Notes: generated from the sequence alone by a model not told the origin. Counted from the first letter of the stretch, positions 28,136 through 40,556 are shown. The stretch is DNA of 64,000 nucleotides from Stenotrophomonas aracearum (GCF_031834615.1 NZ_CP115543.1:1251001-1315000); one strand, 5' to 3'. A program made the numbers and translations.

Positions 28136-29205
28136 ACCCGCGAATCCTCGAACGCGCCGACAGTTTCTGTCGGCGTTTTTCATTGCAGGCCCCGATCCTG
28201 CTGGCCCCGATGGCGGGCGCCTGCCCGGTGGCGCTTTCGGCTGTACTGGCCAATCACGGCAGCATGGGCGCGATGGGCGCAGTGCTCTCGCAGCCCCAGG
28301 ACATCGTGGCGTGGATGGACGCGTTCCGCGCCCAGTCCAGCGGCCCGGCCCAGGTCAACGTGTGGATTCCCGACGACGCGCCGCTGCGAGACGCCGCTGC
28401 GGAAGCGGCCAGCCGCGCGTTTCTCGCGCAGTGGGGGCCGGAGGTACCGGCCGAAGCGGCCGACGGCGGCCCTGCCGATTTTGATGCGCAGTTCGACGCA
28501 CTGATCGCGGCGCGCCCGGCGGTGGCATCGACCATCATGGGCGTGTTTTCCGAGACCCAGGTGCAGCGCCTGAAGGTCGCCGGCATTGCCTGGTTTGCCT
28601 GCGCCACCACCCTGGCCGAAGCGCTGGCCGCCGAAGCGGCCGGTGCCGATGCAGTGGTCGCGCAAGGCTTCGAGGCGGGTGGCCATCGTGGCGCATTCGA
28701 CCCGGCAGCGGCCGAGCGCCAGCTGGTCGGGTTGTTCGCCCTGGTGCCGCGCCTGGCCGACCGTTTGCAGGTGCCGGTGATCGCTGCCGGCGGCATCGCC
28801 GATGGGCGCGGCGTGGCGGCCGCCCTGATGCTGGGCGCCAGCGCGGTTCAGGTGGGTACGGCATTCCTGCGGACGCCCGAATGCGCGATCGATCCGGCCT
28901 GGTCGCAGGCACTGGCAGCAGCCGAACCGGAAGACACCTGGCCGACGCGCGCCTTCAGCGGCCGACTCGGTCGTGGCCTGGCCACGGCCTATGTGCGTGC
29001 TGCAGCCGATCCCGCCGCGCCGCCACCGCGTCCGTATCCGGTGCAGCGCGGACTGACCGCGCCGATGCGCGCGCAGGCCACTCGTGAGCACCGCATCGAT
29101 GCGATGCAGGCGTGGGCGGGGCAGTCGGCCTGGATGGCGCCGGAGCGTCCTGCGGCCGACGTGCTGCAGTCACTGTGGGCTGACGTGCGCGAGCTGCTCG
29201 GATGA
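28132..29205 (+). CDS. Nitronate monooxygenase-like FMN enzyme
   Basis: This 357-residue protein is of the 2-nitropropane dioxygenase/nitronate monooxygenase family, FMN-dependent TIM-barrel enzymes that oxidise alkyl nitronates such as propionate 3-nitronate. It shows [13 protein letters not shown] near the start, the glycine-rich phosphate site [23 protein letters not shown] and [14 protein letters not shown]. The start is taken as GTG 28132, overlapping the ffh stop; no internal ATG would keep the conserved APILLAPM segment. The ffh terminator hairpin lies inside codons 8-17, so transcription from the ffh promoter may be attenuated. The gene overlaps the next one by ATGA. The true substrate is not known. 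Confidence 0.85.
   Translation: MNPRILERADSFCRRFSLQAPILLAPMAGACPVALSAVLANHGSMGAMGAVLSQPQDIVAWMDAFRAQSSGPAQVNVWIPDDAPLRDAAAEAASRAFLAQWGPEVPAEAADGGPADFDAQFDALIAARPAVASTIMGVFSETQVQRLKVAGIAWFACATTLAEALAAEAAGADAVVAQGFEAGGHRGAFDPAAAERQLVGLFALVPRLADRLQVPVIAAGGIADGRGVAAALMLGASAVQVGTAFLRTPECAIDPAWSQALAAAEPEDTWPTRAFSGRLGRGLATAYVRAAADPAAPPPRPYPVQRGLTAPMRAQATREHRIDAMQAWAGQSAWMAPERPAADVLQSLWADVRELLG
28155..28180 (+). terminator. Intrinsic terminator of ffh, inside the next gene
   Basis: The perfect 9-bp stem CGCCGACAG/CTGTCGGCG has a TTT loop and is followed directly by TTTTT. It begins 20 bases after the ffh stop and lies wholly inside the coding sequence of the nitronate monooxygenase-like gene. Confidence 0.85.
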
Positions 29206-29984
29206 GCGTGTACTGCAACGGGCACCCTGCGACTGCTGCGGACCTCGCGGCTGCACTGGTCAATTACGGCCACTTCACCTCGCTGCAGGTGCGTGGGGCT
29301 GCCGTGCAGGGGCTGGACCTGCATCTGCGCCGGCTGCGGCAGGGAACGGAGGAATTGTTCGGCACCGCGCTGGATGGCACCCGGGTGCAGGCGTGGATCG
29401 CGGCGGCGCTGCAGGCCGAAGGTGTGTCCGATGCGTCGGTGCGGGTCACCGTGTTCTCGCGCGCGTTCGATTTCCGCCAGCCGCTGAAGGCGGTGCCGGT
29501 GGATGTGCTGGTGTCCGTGGCGGCGCCGGCTTCCATGCGGGGTACGCCGAAGCACGTACGCAGCGTGGTGTATCAGCGCGACCTGCCGCACCTCAAACAC
29601 GTGGGCACGTTCGCGCTGTTCCAGCAGCGTCGGCAGGCGATGCAGGACGGTTTCGATGACGCCTTGTTCGTGGACGCGCAGGGCAGGATCAGCGAAGGCA
29701 GCACCTGGAACGTGGCGTTTGCGCGTGGCGGCGAACTGGTATGGCCGCAGGCGCCGGCCCTGCGCGGCACGCACGAGCGGCTGCTGCAGGCGGGGTGGGG
29801 TGGGGAACCGCAACTAGCGCCGGTAGGATTGGATCAGCTGGGCGGGTTCGACGCGGCGATAGGCCTCAACGCCACCGACGTCTGGCCGATCGCGGGCATT
29901 GACGGGTACCGGTTCCCCGGATCGGAGGCACTGTCGCAGCGCGCGGCCGAAATCCTGGCCGCCCAAACGTGGATACCCCTGTAG
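29202..29984 (+). CDS. Class IV PLP aminotransferase (aminodeoxychorismate lyase-like)
   Basis: This 260-residue fold-type IV PLP enzyme is related to PabC (which releases 4-aminobenzoate from aminodeoxychorismate for folate) and to branched-chain and D-amino acid transaminases. The PLP lysine is probably Lys 132 in [11 protein letters not shown], and the glutamate contacting PLP lies in [12 protein letters not shown]. PabC has the same LKH-x spacing, but other class IV members cannot be excluded. The ATG overlaps the stop of the nitronate monooxygenase-like gene. Its TAG stop is supplied by the GTAG head of a REP unit beginning at 29981. Confidence 0.7.
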   Translation: MSVYCNGHPATAADLAAALVNYGHFTSLQVRGAAVQGLDLHLRRLRQGTEELFGTALDGTRVQAWIAAALQAEGVSDASVRVTVFSRAFDFRQPLKAVPVDVLVSVAAPASMRGTPKHVRSVVYQRDLPHLKHVGTFALFQQRRQAMQDGFDDALFVDAQGRISEGSTWNVAFARGGELVWPQAPALRGTHERLLQAGWGGEPQLAPVGLDQLGGFDAAIGLNATDVWPIAGIDGYRFPGSEALSQRAAEILAAQTWIPL

Positions 29985-30002
29985 AGACACGCCACGCGTG
30001 TC
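29981..30002 (+). repeat. SMAG-type REP unit overlapping a stop codon
   Basis: GTAG is followed by AGACACGC-CACG-CGTGTC. The TAG of the head (29982-29984) is the stop codon of the aminotransferase gene. Confidence 0.7.
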
Positions 30003-30040
30003 CCGCAGGGCCCCATTCAGGTTCGACGATCTTCCCGGGC

Positions 30041-30069
30041 TTGGAATGCCCAGCCCCCGCCGCTATAAT
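30041..30069 (+). promoter_or_regulatory. Sigma-70 promoter of the rpsP operon
   Basis: TTGGAA (30041-30046) and a perfect TATAAT (30064-30069) are separated by 17 bases and lie about 50 bases before the rpsP ATG. This is a strong constitutive-type promoter, as expected for ribosomal protein genes. Confidence 0.85.
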
Positions 30070-30120
30070 CGCCGGCTTACCGCGCCATCCTGGCGACTGG
30101 GCAATAGAGGAAATACCACC

Positions 30121-30381
30121 ATGGTCAAGATTCGACTGACCCGCGGCGGCGCCAAGAAGCGTCCGTTCTACCACATCATCGTGACCGACTCGCGCAGCGC
30201 GCGCGACGGCCGCAACATCGAGCGCGTCGGCTACTACAACCCGGTTGCCCAGGGTGCCGAGTCCCGCATCGTGCTGGACCTGCCGAAGGTCGACGCATGG
30301 GTCGCCAACGGCGCCCAGATGACCGACAAGGTCCGCAACCTGTACAAGGAAGCGACCAAGGCCCAGGCCGTCGCGGCCTGA
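30121..30381 (+). CDS. rpsP: 30S ribosomal protein S16
   Basis: This 86-residue ribosomal protein binds 16S rRNA and helps 30S assembly. It starts [20 protein letters not shown], the hallmark of the family, and continues with [21 protein letters not shown]. The ATG is chosen by homology; upstream in-frame codons run into the preceding gene's terminal region and lack similarity. The ATG is preceded by AGAGGAA. It is the first gene of the conserved rpsP-rimM-trmD-rplS operon. Confidence 0.98.
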   Translation: MVKIRLTRGGAKKRPFYHIIVTDSRSARDGRNIERVGYYNPVAQGAESRIVLDLPKVDAWVANGAQMTDKVRNLYKEATKAQAVAA

Positions 30382-30423
30382 TCCTGAAGGGCCGCGCCTG
30401 GCGCGGCCCGTCGGCATACGCAG

Positions 30424-30936
30424 ATGAAAGATACCGAGCGCCGCATCCTGCTGGGCAGGATTGTCGGCGCTTTTGGTGTGCGAGGCGAGATAAAGCTCGA
30501 GTCCTGGACCGAGCCGCGTACCGCCATCTTCAACTATCAGCCCTGGATCCTGCGGACGCCCGCCGGCCAGGAGAGCACCCTCAAGGGCGCGCGTGGACGC
30601 CAGTCCGGCAAGCATCTTGTGGCGGTGTTTCCCGATGTCACCGACCGCGACGTGGTCGAGTCGATGTTCGGAACCGAAGTCTATGTAGCACGCAGCGCAC
30701 TGCCGCCGCCGAAGGCCGACGAGTATTACTGGGTCGACCTGGAAGGCCTGCAGGTGCGTACCGTTGAAGGCGTCGAACTGGGCCGGGTCTCGCACCTGTT
30801 CTCGACCGGCTCCAACGACGTGCTGGTGGTGCAGGGCGACCGTGAGCGGATGATTCCGTTCGTGCAGCCGGACTTCGTGGTGTCGGTGGATTTCGAGGCC
30901 AACCTCATCGTCGTCGATTGGGACCCGGAGTTCTGA
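30424..30936 (+). CDS. rimM: Ribosome maturation factor RimM
   Basis: This 170-residue protein binds S19 and is needed for maturation of the 30S head. The N-terminal RimM beta-barrel starts at [20 protein letters not shown], and the C-terminal PRC-barrel carries [12 protein letters not shown] and [17 protein letters not shown]. It follows rpsP by 42 bases and precedes trmD by three bases, in the standard operon order. Confidence 0.97.
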   Translation: MKDTERRILLGRIVGAFGVRGEIKLESWTEPRTAIFNYQPWILRTPAGQESTLKGARGRQSGKHLVAVFPDVTDRDVVESMFGTEVYVARSALPPPKADEYYWVDLEGLQVRTVEGVELGRVSHLFSTGSNDVLVVQGDRERMIPFVQPDFVVSVDFEANLIVVDWDPEF

Positions 30937-30939
30937 TCG

Positions 30940-31689
30940 ATGCGCATCGACGTCATCACCCTGTTCCCGGAATTCATGGCGCAGTCGGCCGCGCTGGGCG
31001 TGGTCGGCCGTGCGGCCGAGCGCGGCCTGCTCGACCTGCATGGTTGGAATCCGCGTGACTACGCCGAGGGCAACTATCGCCGGGTGGACGACCGTCCGTT
31101 CGGCGGTGGCCCGGGCATGGTGATGCTGATCGAACCGCTGCGCGCCTGCCTGGCGGCCGCCAAGGCGGCCGACCCGGCGCCGGCGCCGGTGATCTACCTC
31201 AGCCCGCAGGGCAAGCCGCTGACCCAGGCCAAGGTCCGCGAACTGGCCGCGCTGCCGCGCATGATCCTGCTGTGCGGCCGCTATGAGGGGGTGGACGAAC
31301 GGTTCCTGGCAGCGGAAGTGACCGAGGAAATCTCGATCGGCGATTACGTGCTGTCCGGCGGTGAGCTGGGCGCGGCGGTGATCGTGGACGCGGTGACCCG
31401 GCTGCAGGAAGGCGCCCTGAACGACGCCGAATCGGCCGCCCAGGACAGTTTCGAAGGCCCGCAGGGGCTGCTGGACTGCCCGCACTTCAGCCAGCCGGCA
31501 CACCATGAATGGGGCGATGTCCCGGACGTGCTGCGCTCCGGCAACCACGCCGCCATCGCCAACTGGCGCCGCCAGCAGTCGCTGCTGCGGACCTGGCTGC
31601 GCCGCCCGGACCTGCTGGACGAGTCCGCCCTGTCCAAGGCCGACCGCAAGCTGCTGGACCAGGCCAAGGCCGAGCACGGGTCCCCGTAG
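30940..31689 (+). CDS. trmD: tRNA (guanine-N1)-methyltransferase
   Basis: TrmD methylates G37 next to the anticodon of a subset of tRNAs using S-adenosylmethionine and so prevents frameshifting. The 249 residues show the SPOUT-knot family blocks: [52 protein letters not shown] and HPHFSQPA-type [14 protein letters not shown]. The start is ATG 30940, three bases after rimM. The stop is TAG at 31687-31689. Confidence 0.98.
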   Translation: MRIDVITLFPEFMAQSAALGVVGRAAERGLLDLHGWNPRDYAEGNYRRVDDRPFGGGPGMVMLIEPLRACLAAAKAADPAPAPVIYLSPQGKPLTQAKVRELAALPRMILLCGRYEGVDERFLAAEVTEEISIGDYVLSGGELGAAVIVDAVTRLQEGALNDAESAAQDSFEGPQGLLDCPHFSQPAHHEWGDVPDVLRSGNHAAIANWRRQQSLLRTWLRRPDLLDESALSKADRKLLDQAKAEHGSP

Positions 31690-31845
31690 CGCGGGGCGCC
31701 CAAATACGCTAGAATCGCGGATTCCCATCAGGCCTTACCGGGCCCGATGCCGGAAACCCAACAAAAAACGTGCAGCACAGTCCGGTGACTGCATGAGCCC
31801 ACGTTGTCAAAACGACACGACCACCCGAACACTATCGGTGCACCC

Positions 31846-32250
31846 ATGAGCAAGCTGAACAAGACCATCCTCTCGGATTTCGAATCCGCCCAGATCACGC
31901 GCGAGCTGCCGAAGTTCAGCCAGGGTGACACCGTCGTCGTCAACGTGAAGGTGAAGGAAGGCAACCGCGAACGCGTCCAGGCGTACGAAGGCGTTGTCAT
32001 CGGCACCAAGAACGCCGGCCTGAACTCCGCGTTCACCGTCCGCAAGATCTCGCACGGCTACGGCGTCGAGCGCGTCTTCCAGACCCACAGCGCCATCATC
32101 GACTCGGTCGAAGTGAAGCGTCGTGGTAAGGTCCGCGCCGGCAAGCTGTACTACCTGCGTGGCCTGGAAGGCAAGGCTGCCCGCATCAAGGAAGATCTGG
32201 CTGCCGCTGCGCAGGCCAAGGCCGCCCGCCTGGCTGCCAAGAACCAGTAA
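31846..32250 (+). CDS. rplS: 50S ribosomal protein L19
   Basis: This 134-residue protein sits at the 30S-50S interface. The family blocks [36 protein letters not shown] and [15 protein letters not shown] are intact. The ATG at 31846 is set by homology. The 156-base gap after trmD is longer than in the rest of the operon and holds a TAGAAT-like -10 (about 31710), so rplS may also have its own promoter. The C-terminus is an Ala/Lys-rich helix. An intrinsic terminator follows. Confidence 0.97.
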   Translation: MSKLNKTILSDFESAQITRELPKFSQGDTVVVNVKVKEGNRERVQAYEGVVIGTKNAGLNSAFTVRKISHGYGVERVFQTHSAIIDSVEVKRRGKVRAGKLYYLRGLEGKAARIKEDLAAAAQAKAARLAAKNQ

Positions 32251-32283
32251 TTCCGACCGGCACCTTCGGGTATCGCGTCAACG

Positions 32284-32315
32284 AAACGGCCACCGCGAGG
32301 TGGCCGTTTTTGTTT
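32284..32315 (+). terminator. Intrinsic terminator of the rpsP-rplS operon
   Basis: The stem AACGGCCACC/GGTGGCCGTT has a GCGA loop and is followed by TTTTTGTTT. It directly abuts the stop codon of the convergent MATE gene. Confidence 0.92.
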
Positions 32316-33761
32316 CTACCGAGGATCAGGGTCCGCGACAGGCGATGGCGGCGCGGCCGGAATCTCCGCCGGCGCGGCCATTTCTTCCCGGTGCGTCGGC
32401 AACATCGTCGCCTTGCGCCAGCCGCCCCAGCGGTAGTACGCCAGCGACATCAGCATCGCGCAGAACGAACTGATCGGGAAGCTCCACCACACTGCATCGG
32501 CCCCCCAGCGGTCCTGCAGCAGCTCGGCAAACGGCACGCGGATGCCCCACAACGACGCGGCCAGGATCAGCAGCGGCGGAATCACCGCGCCGGTCGATCG
32601 CACCACGCCGGAAATCACGAAGTTCACGCCGAAGAACAGGAACGACCACACCGCGATGTGGTTCAGATGGCGCGCCACGTCCAGCGCCTCGCTGCCGCTG
32701 GGCAGGAACAGGGCGAGCGTGTAACGGTCGAGCAGGATCAACGGCAGGATCAGCACGCCGGTCAGCAGGAAGTTGTACATCACCCCACTGCGCGCGGTGC
32801 CACGCACGCGTGACCAGTTGCCCGCGCCCACGTTCTGCGCCGCCATCGACGAGCACGCCGCGCCGATCGCCATCGCCGGCATCTGCACGTAGGTCCACAG
32901 CTGCAGCGAGGCGCCATAGGCCGCGGCCGTATCGGTGCCGTAGCTGTTGACCATGGTCATCATCATGATCATCGACAGCGAGATCAGCACCATCTGCAGG
33001 CCCATCGGCACGCCCTTGACCACCAGCGCGCGCAGGATCTCCGTATCGATCCTGAAAAGCGCCATGTCCTTGCGCCCCAGCCACAGCACGTGGCGCTTGT
33101 TACGCATGTACCAGAGCAGGCCGACCAGCGACAGCGTCTGCGCGATCAGCGTGGCCCACGCCGCACCGGCAATGCCCAGCTGCGGGAACGGACCGATGCC
33201 GAAGATCAGCAGCGGGTTGAAGACGATGTCCAGCACCACCGACAGCAGCAGGAAGCGGAACGGGGTGCGCGAGTCGCCCACGCCGCGCAGCGCCGAACTG
33301 AGGAAGGCGAACGCATACAGCGTGGGCATCGCCAGGAAGATGATGCGCAGGTACGCCTCGGCCAGCGGCAGCGACGCCGCCGGCGTGCCCATCGCCGCCA
33401 GCAGCGGGTGCGACAGCCACCAGCCCGCAATCGCGATCACCACCGACAGGCCGATGAAGAACGTGGCGCTGGTGCCCATCACCCGTCGGGCCTGGTCGAT
33501 GTTGCGCGCCCCCATCGCCTGGCCGATCAGGATGGTGGCGGCCATGCCGATGCCGAACACCGAACCGATCAGGAAGAACATGATGTTGTTGGCGTTGGCG
33601 GTCGCGGTCAGCGCCGCCTCGCCAAGGAAGCGGCCCACCCAGACCGCATTCACCGAGCCGTTCAATGACTGGGCGATGTTGCCGGCCAGGATCGGCAGGG
33701 CGAACAGGAACAGGTTGCGCCCGATCGGGCCGGTGGTCAGGTCAAGCGGCGCTTTGGCCAT
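32316..33761 (-). CDS. MATE-family efflux transporter
   Basis: This 481-residue inner-membrane protein has twelve hydrophobic segments in two homologous halves, as in MATE (NorM/DinF) transporters that export drugs or metabolites using Na+ or H+. The N-terminal half begins GPIGRNLFLFALPILAGNIA and shows NGSVNAVWVGRFLG and IGQAMGARN. The SALRGVGDSRTP loop is typical. The C-terminal 25 residues are a Pro/Ala-rich tail. The substrate cannot be predicted. It converges on rplS and is divergent from a small lipoprotein gene. Confidence 0.9.
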   Translation of the reverse strand: MAKAPLDLTTGPIGRNLFLFALPILAGNIAQSLNGSVNAVWVGRFLGEAALTATANANNIMFFLIGSVFGIGMAATILIGQAMGARNIDQARRVMGTSATFFIGLSVVIAIAGWWLSHPLLAAMGTPAASLPLAEAYLRIIFLAMPTLYAFAFLSSALRGVGDSRTPFRFLLLSVVLDIVFNPLLIFGIGPFPQLGIAGAAWATLIAQTLSLVGLLWYMRNKRHVLWLGRKDMALFRIDTEILRALVVKGVPMGLQMVLISLSMIMMMTMVNSYGTDTAAAYGASLQLWTYVQMPAMAIGAACSSMAAQNVGAGNWSRVRGTARSGVMYNFLLTGVLILPLILLDRYTLALFLPSGSEALDVARHLNHIAVWSFLFFGVNFVISGVVRSTGAVIPPLLILAASLWGIRVPFAELLQDRWGADAVWWSFPISSFCAMLMSLAYYRWGGWRKATMLPTHREEMAAPAEIPAAPPSPVADPDPR

Positions 33762-33825
33762 GTGCTATGGAGATCAGGTCCGGACAGCGGCACACTAGCA
33801 CCAAGCCCGTCAGTGGGATATCGCG

Positions 33826-34113
33826 ATGAACACGCCCTCCGCAACACCCCGCGCCGTGGTGCCGGTTGCCGGCCGGTTTCTGCCTGACCGATTCATCCGC
33901 ACCGCGCTGCCCCTCTTGATCGCCGCGCTGCTGGCCGCATGTTCCAGTACAGACCGCATGCGCGACACCCAGGTCCGGCCTACCGACCGCCCCGAATGCA
34001 ACGTGGGCAGCCAGCGCCAGGATTTGAATGCCGGGGTGCCCACCCTGATCGGGGGTACCGGCTGCCGCACCGACCCGTCCCAACCGATGCCGCTGAACAA
34101 ACGAACGGAGTAG
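33826..34113 (+). CDS. Small hypothetical lipoprotein
   Basis: This 95-residue protein has a lipoprotein signal: a basic stretch, the hydrophobic core ALPLLIAALLAAC and a lipobox LAAC followed by SSTD. Asp at +4 would not block outer-membrane sorting by the classical Asp-at-+2 rule. The mature part of about 50 residues is polar, with two cysteines (ECNVGS and GCRTD) that could form a disulfide. No family is recognised. It lies ten bases before hslR and could share a transcript with it. Confidence 0.6.
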   Translation: MNTPSATPRAVVPVAGRFLPDRFIRTALPLLIAALLAACSSTDRMRDTQVRPTDRPECNVGSQRQDLNAGVPTLIGGTGCRTDPSQPMPLNKRTE

Positions 34114-34123
34114 CGATTCACCG

Positions 34124-34531
<408 letters not shown>

Positions 34532-34542
34532 GCATCGCGAGG

Positions 34543-34564
34543 GCCGGCCAACGGCCGGCGCTAC
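34543..34564 (-). repeat. SMAG-type REP unit
   Basis: Read on the minus strand this is GTAGCGCCGGCCGTTGGCC plus GGC, the standard GTAG-headed palindrome. It lies in the 70-base gap between the convergent hslR and katG genes. Confidence 0.85.
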
Positions 34565-34601
34565 CGGAGAGGCCCGCACCCTGCGGACCTCTCCTGATCC
34601 C

Positions 34602-36905
<2,304 letters not shown>

Positions 36906-36936
36906 CTACCCTATGCAAGGCGTTGCTATCGGTAAA

Positions 36937-36973
36937 TTTGATTGAAACTAAGGAATCGATAGTCGTGATCTAT
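36937..36973 (-). promoter_or_regulatory. Putative OxyR binding site upstream of katG
   Basis: One half site is perfect in its key tetranucleotides: ATAG (36959-36962), seven bases, CTAT (36970-36973). A weaker half site precedes it at the expected seven-base spacing (TTTG-N7-CTAA, 36937-36951). This matches the OxyR pattern of four tetranucleotides spaced by seven. It lies between katG and the DUF937 gene. Confidence 0.6.
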
Positions 36974-37008
36974 CAAAAGGGCGCCGGCCAAGGGAACCGG
37001 CGACCGGG

Positions 37009-37614
37009 TCAGCGCTTGAAGAGCATGCCCACTACGTCGCTCGCGCCAAATTTGCCATCGCCATCCTGGTCGAAGGCGTTGAGCAGCCCGCCGATGCCGC
37101 CACTGGCGGAAGCAGGCGTTTCGGCACCCAGGGCCTGGCTGAGTTCACCGGCATTGCCCTGCTGGGCGAAGCGCTGGGCCAGGAACGACATCACAATGGG
37201 TGCCAGCACGGCCAGCAGTTGGGTGGACCGTCCGCTGTCCAGGCCGGTCTTCTGGCCGAGCAGCTGGGCCGCCTGGGAGGTCTGCCCGCCGAACATGTGA
37301 CCCAGGATGCCGGCCCCGTTGGTGGCGCCGCTACCGCCGCCGCCGAGCACGGCGCCGAGGATGCCGCCAATGTCCAGGCCGCCTGCGCCACCGCCGCCGC
37401 CGAGATGGTCCTTCTGCAGGGCGTTGAGCAGGGACTGGGCGCCCTGTGGCTGGCTGGCATTGGTACCCAGTGCACCCAACAGCAGTGGAACGGCTGCACT
37501 GATGGCCGAAGAGGCCTGCTGCGGTTCCAGGCCCAACTGCTGGGAAACCTGCTGCAGGCCTTGGCCTTGCTGCAATTGCGAGAAAAGAGCTTGAGTTAGC
37601 GAATTCGCATTCAC
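37009..37614 (-). CDS. DUF937 (YidB-like) protein with C-terminal EF-hand
   Basis: This 201-residue protein starts at GTG 37614, six bases after an AAAGGAG ribosome-binding site. The N-terminal part (LTQALFSQLQQGQGLQQVSQ, then AISAAVPLLLGALG) and the glycine-rich middle match DUF937, a family of unknown function. The C-terminus has the loop DQDGDGKFGASD, a canonical EF-hand calcium-binding loop with oxygen ligands at positions 1, 3, 5 and 12. No signal peptide is seen, so it is probably cytoplasmic. It lies upstream of katG on the same strand with the OxyR-type site between them. Confidence 0.8.
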   Translation of the reverse strand: MNANSLTQALFSQLQQGQGLQQVSQQLGLEPQQASSAISAAVPLLLGALGTNASQPQGAQSLLNALQKDHLGGGGGAGGLDIGGILGAVLGGGGSGATNGAGILGHMFGGQTSQAAQLLGQKTGLDSGRSTQLLAVLAPIVMSFLAQRFAQQGNAGELSQALGAETPASASGGIGGLLNAFDQDGDGKFGASDVVGMLFKR

Positions 37615-37711
37615 GACCGACTCCTTTGCCCCGGGATGGGACGGCCGGAGCATAACGCCGCCTGCACGAAGGGCATGCGAAGGCTTCACGTCGGGGGTGG
37701 GCATCGCCTTG

Positions 37712-37733
37712 GTAGCGCCGGCCGTTGGCCGGC
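37712..37733 (+). repeat. SMAG-type REP unit
   Basis: GTAGCGCCGGCCGTTGGCC plus GGC lies in the gap between mutS and the DUF937 gene. Confidence 0.85.
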
Positions 37734-37774
37734 CCACGCAGGGTCGGATCCGGCCGAAGCGGCCCGACCTCCGG

Positions 37775-40363
37775 CTAAACCAGCGCCTTCAACCGGTACA
37801 ACGCCTCCAGCGCCTGCTTCGGGGTCAGCTCGTCCGGGTCGATCGCCGCCAACGCCTTCTGCGCCTTGCTGGACGGGGCGGTGAACAGCCCGAACTGCTG
37901 CGGCGCATCCAGCGCCTGCGGTGTCACGCTGGCGGTCACGGTCTCGCCGCCACGCTGCTCCAGCTCGGCCAGCCGGCGCCGGGCCTGGGCCACGGTGGCC
38001 CGGGGCAGGCCGGCAAGGGCCGCCACCTGCAGGCCGAAGCTGCGGTTGGCCGGGCCGTCCTTCACCGCGTGCATGAACACCAGCGCCTCGCCGTGCTCGA
38101 CCGCGTCCAGGTGGACATTCGCAATGCCGCTGGCGCCGCCCTGGTGCTGCTCGTCCGCGAGCGCGGTCAGCTCGAAGTAGTGGGTCGCGAACAGCGTGTA
38201 GCAGCCGTTCTCGAAGGCCAGGTGGCGGGCCACCGCGTCGGCCAGGGCCAGGCCGTCGTAGGTCGAGGTGCCACGGCCGATCTCGTCCATCAGCACCAGC
38301 GACTGCGCGGTGGCGTGGTGCAGGATGTAGCTGGTCTCGCTCATTTCGACCATGAAGGTCGACTGCCCGCGCGCCAGGTCGTCGCCGGCGCCGATGCGGG
38401 TGAGGATGCGGTCGATCGGGCCGATCACCGCGCGGCTGGCCGGCACGAAGCTGCCGATATGGGCCAGCAGCACGATCAGCGCGTTCTGGCGCATGTAGGT
38501 CGATTTACCGCCCATGTTCGGGCCAGTGATCACCAGCATGCGGCGGTCCGGGTGCAGGTCCAGGTCGTTGGGCTCGAACAGCTGCTCACGCACCGCTTCC
38601 ACCACCGGGTGGCGGCCGCGCTCGATGCGCAGGCACGGCGCGCTGTCCAGCTCGGGGCGGGCCCAGTCCAGCGCCTGCGCGCGCTCGGCGAAACCGGCCA
38701 GCACGTCCAGTTCGCTTAGCGCCGACGCGCACTGCTTCAGCGGTTCCAGCTCGCTGCCGAGCGTGTCCAGCAGCTGTTCGTACAGCAGCTTCTCGCGTGA
38801 CAGCGAACGTTCGCGCGCGGACAGCACCTTGTCTTCGAAGGACTTCAGCTCTTCGGTGATGTAGCGCTCGGCATTGGTCAGGGTCTGGCGGCGGGTGTAG
38901 TGCACCGGCGCCTTGTCGCTCTGGCCCTTGCTGATTTCGATGTAGTAACCGTGCACGCGGTTGTAGCCGACCTTCAGCGTGGCGATGCCGCTGCTGGCGC
39001 GCTCGCGCTGTTCCAGGTCGACCAGGAACTGGTCGGCGTGGGTCGAGAGCCGGCGCAGTTCGTCCAGCTCTGCATCAAAGCCTTCGGCAATCACGCCGCC
39101 GTCGCTGAGTTTCATCGGCGGGGTAGGGGCGATGGCCGAGGCGAGCAGGTGCGCGCATGAGTCATGCGAACCCAGCGACTCGCGCAGCGCCACCAGGCGC
39201 GGCGAATCCAGCGGCGCCAGCACCGCACGCACCTCCGGCAGCAGCCCGAGGCCGTCGCGAAGCGTGGAGAAATCGCGCGGGCGCGCCGAGCGCAGCGCCA
39301 CGCGGGTCAGGATGCGTTCCAGGTCGCCGAGCGCACGGAAGGCATCGCGCACATCGCCGTCGGCACCGCGGTCGATCAAGGTCGCCACCGCATCGTGGCG
39401 CTGCTGCAGTACCTCGCGCAGGCGCAGCGGACGGTGCAGCCAGCGCCGCAGCAGGCGCCCGCCCATCGGCGTCACCGTGGTGTCGAGCACGCCGAGCAGG
39501 GTGTTGCGGGTGTCGCCGTCAACGCGCGTGTCCAGCTCCAGATGGCGGCGCGTGGCCGCGTTCATCGCGATGGCTTCGCTGGCCGACTCGGTGGCGATGG
39601 CGGTCAGGTGCGGCAGCCGCTGCTTCTGGGTTTCTTCCACGTAACCCAGCAGCGCGCCGGCGGCAGCGGTGGCGCGCGGCTTGTCGTCGATGCCGAAGCC
39701 GGTGAGGTCGTGCAGTTTGAAGAAGGCCAGCAGCTGGCGGCGGCCGCTGTCGGCGTCGAACAGCCACGGCGCCCGACGGCGGATGCCGCTGCGCTGCTTC
39801 AGGAAGTCCGGCCAGTTCTCTTCGTCCGGCACCAGCAGCTCGGCCGGTTCCAGCCGGGCCAGCTCGGCCTCCAGCGCGTCTTCGGAATCGACCTCGTTGA
39901 CCAGGAAGCGACCGCCGGCCAGGTCGGCCCAGGCCAGACCATAGCCATTCTTGCCACGCGACAGTGCCATCAGAAGCGTGTCGCGGCGCTCGTCCAGCAG
40001 CGCCTCATCGGTGACGGTGCCGGGGGTGACGATGCGCACCACCTTGCGCTCGACCAGCCCCTTGGCCAGCGCCGGGTCCCCGATCTGCTCGCAGATCGCC
40101 ACCGACTCGCCCAGCGCCACCAGTCGCGCCAGGTAACCCTCATAGGCATGCACCGGCACGCCGGCCATCGGAATGGGCGCGCCGCCGGAGCTGCCGCGCT
40201 GGGTCAGGGTGATATCCAGCAGCCGCGCCGCCTTGCGCGCGTCGTCGTAGAACAGCTCGTAGAAGTCGCCCATCCGGAAGAACAGCAGCAGGTCCGGGTA
40301 ATCGGACTTGGCGGCAAAGAACTGCTTCATCAGCGGGGTGTGTTCGGCGGGCTTCTGGGTCAC
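37775..40363 (-). CDS. mutS: DNA mismatch repair protein MutS
   Basis: This 862-residue ATPase recognises mismatches and small loops and starts repair with MutL. The mismatch-contacting motif is MGDFYELF (Phe 34 and Glu 36). The connector, lever, clamp and ATPase domains follow, with Walker [28 protein letters not shown] and [12 protein letters not shown]. The start is taken as GTG 40363, which gives the usual family length; an in-frame ATG at 40495 would add 44 unrelated residues across a REP unit. The C-terminal [18 protein letters not shown] helix matches the tetramerisation segment. Confidence 0.96.
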   Translation of the reverse strand: MTQKPAEHTPLMKQFFAAKSDYPDLLLFFRMGDFYELFYDDARKAARLLDITLTQRGSSGGAPIPMAGVPVHAYEGYLARLVALGESVAICEQIGDPALAKGLVERKVVRIVTPGTVTDEALLDERRDTLLMALSRGKNGYGLAWADLAGGRFLVNEVDSEDALEAELARLEPAELLVPDEENWPDFLKQRSGIRRRAPWLFDADSGRRQLLAFFKLHDLTGFGIDDKPRATAAAGALLGYVEETQKQRLPHLTAIATESASEAIAMNAATRRHLELDTRVDGDTRNTLLGVLDTTVTPMGGRLLRRWLHRPLRLREVLQQRHDAVATLIDRGADGDVRDAFRALGDLERILTRVALRSARPRDFSTLRDGLGLLPEVRAVLAPLDSPRLVALRESLGSHDSCAHLLASAIAPTPPMKLSDGGVIAEGFDAELDELRRLSTHADQFLVDLEQRERASSGIATLKVGYNRVHGYYIEISKGQSDKAPVHYTRRQTLTNAERYITEELKSFEDKVLSARERSLSREKLLYEQLLDTLGSELEPLKQCASALSELDVLAGFAERAQALDWARPELDSAPCLRIERGRHPVVEAVREQLFEPNDLDLHPDRRMLVITGPNMGGKSTYMRQNALIVLLAHIGSFVPASRAVIGPIDRILTRIGAGDDLARGQSTFMVEMSETSYILHHATAQSLVLMDEIGRGTSTYDGLALADAVARHLAFENGCYTLFATHYFELTALADEQHQGGASGIANVHLDAVEHGEALVFMHAVKDGPANRSFGLQVAALAGLPRATVAQARRRLAELEQRGGETVTASVTPQALDAPQQFGLFTAPSSKAQKALAAIDPDELTPKQALEALYRLKALV

Positions 40364-40397
40364 GCGGGGTCCATCGGGGCAGGCGGGTCCCCCTATT

Positions 40398-40420
40398 GTA
40401 GAGCCACGCCCTGCGTGGCT
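40398..40420 (+). repeat. SMAG-type REP unit
   Basis: GTAGAGCCACGC-CCT-GCGTGGCT is a GTAG-headed palindrome 35 bases upstream of the mutS start, so it may lie in the mutS leader or promoter. Confidence 0.75.
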
Positions 40421-40466
40421 GGGCCCTGCGCTGATCCACTTGGTGCCACGTCCTGCGCTTTCATGG

Positions 40467-40535
40467 GAAGCAAAAAAAAACCCGGGGCCCGTCACTCACG
40501 TAAAGCGTGTGAGGAGGGGAGCTGATCCGGGTGTG
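40467..40535 (-). terminator. Possible terminator of the barstar-like gene
   Basis: On the minus strand ACCCGG and CCGGGT flank about 41 bases with a smaller internal fold, and nine T follow. The long loop makes this weaker than a standard intrinsic terminator. Confidence 0.4.
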
Positions 40536-40556
40536 TGGATCCATTGTATTCCCGGG

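Noticed and set aside
31690..31845. A ribosomal-protein leader regulating rplS
   Set aside because: The gap is long and has small potential folds, but no conserved leader known for this group was recognised.
40364..40495. Longer MutS start at the in-frame ATG at 40495
   Set aside because: It would add 44 residues unlike MutS and read through a REP unit; the GTG at 40363 gives the standard length.
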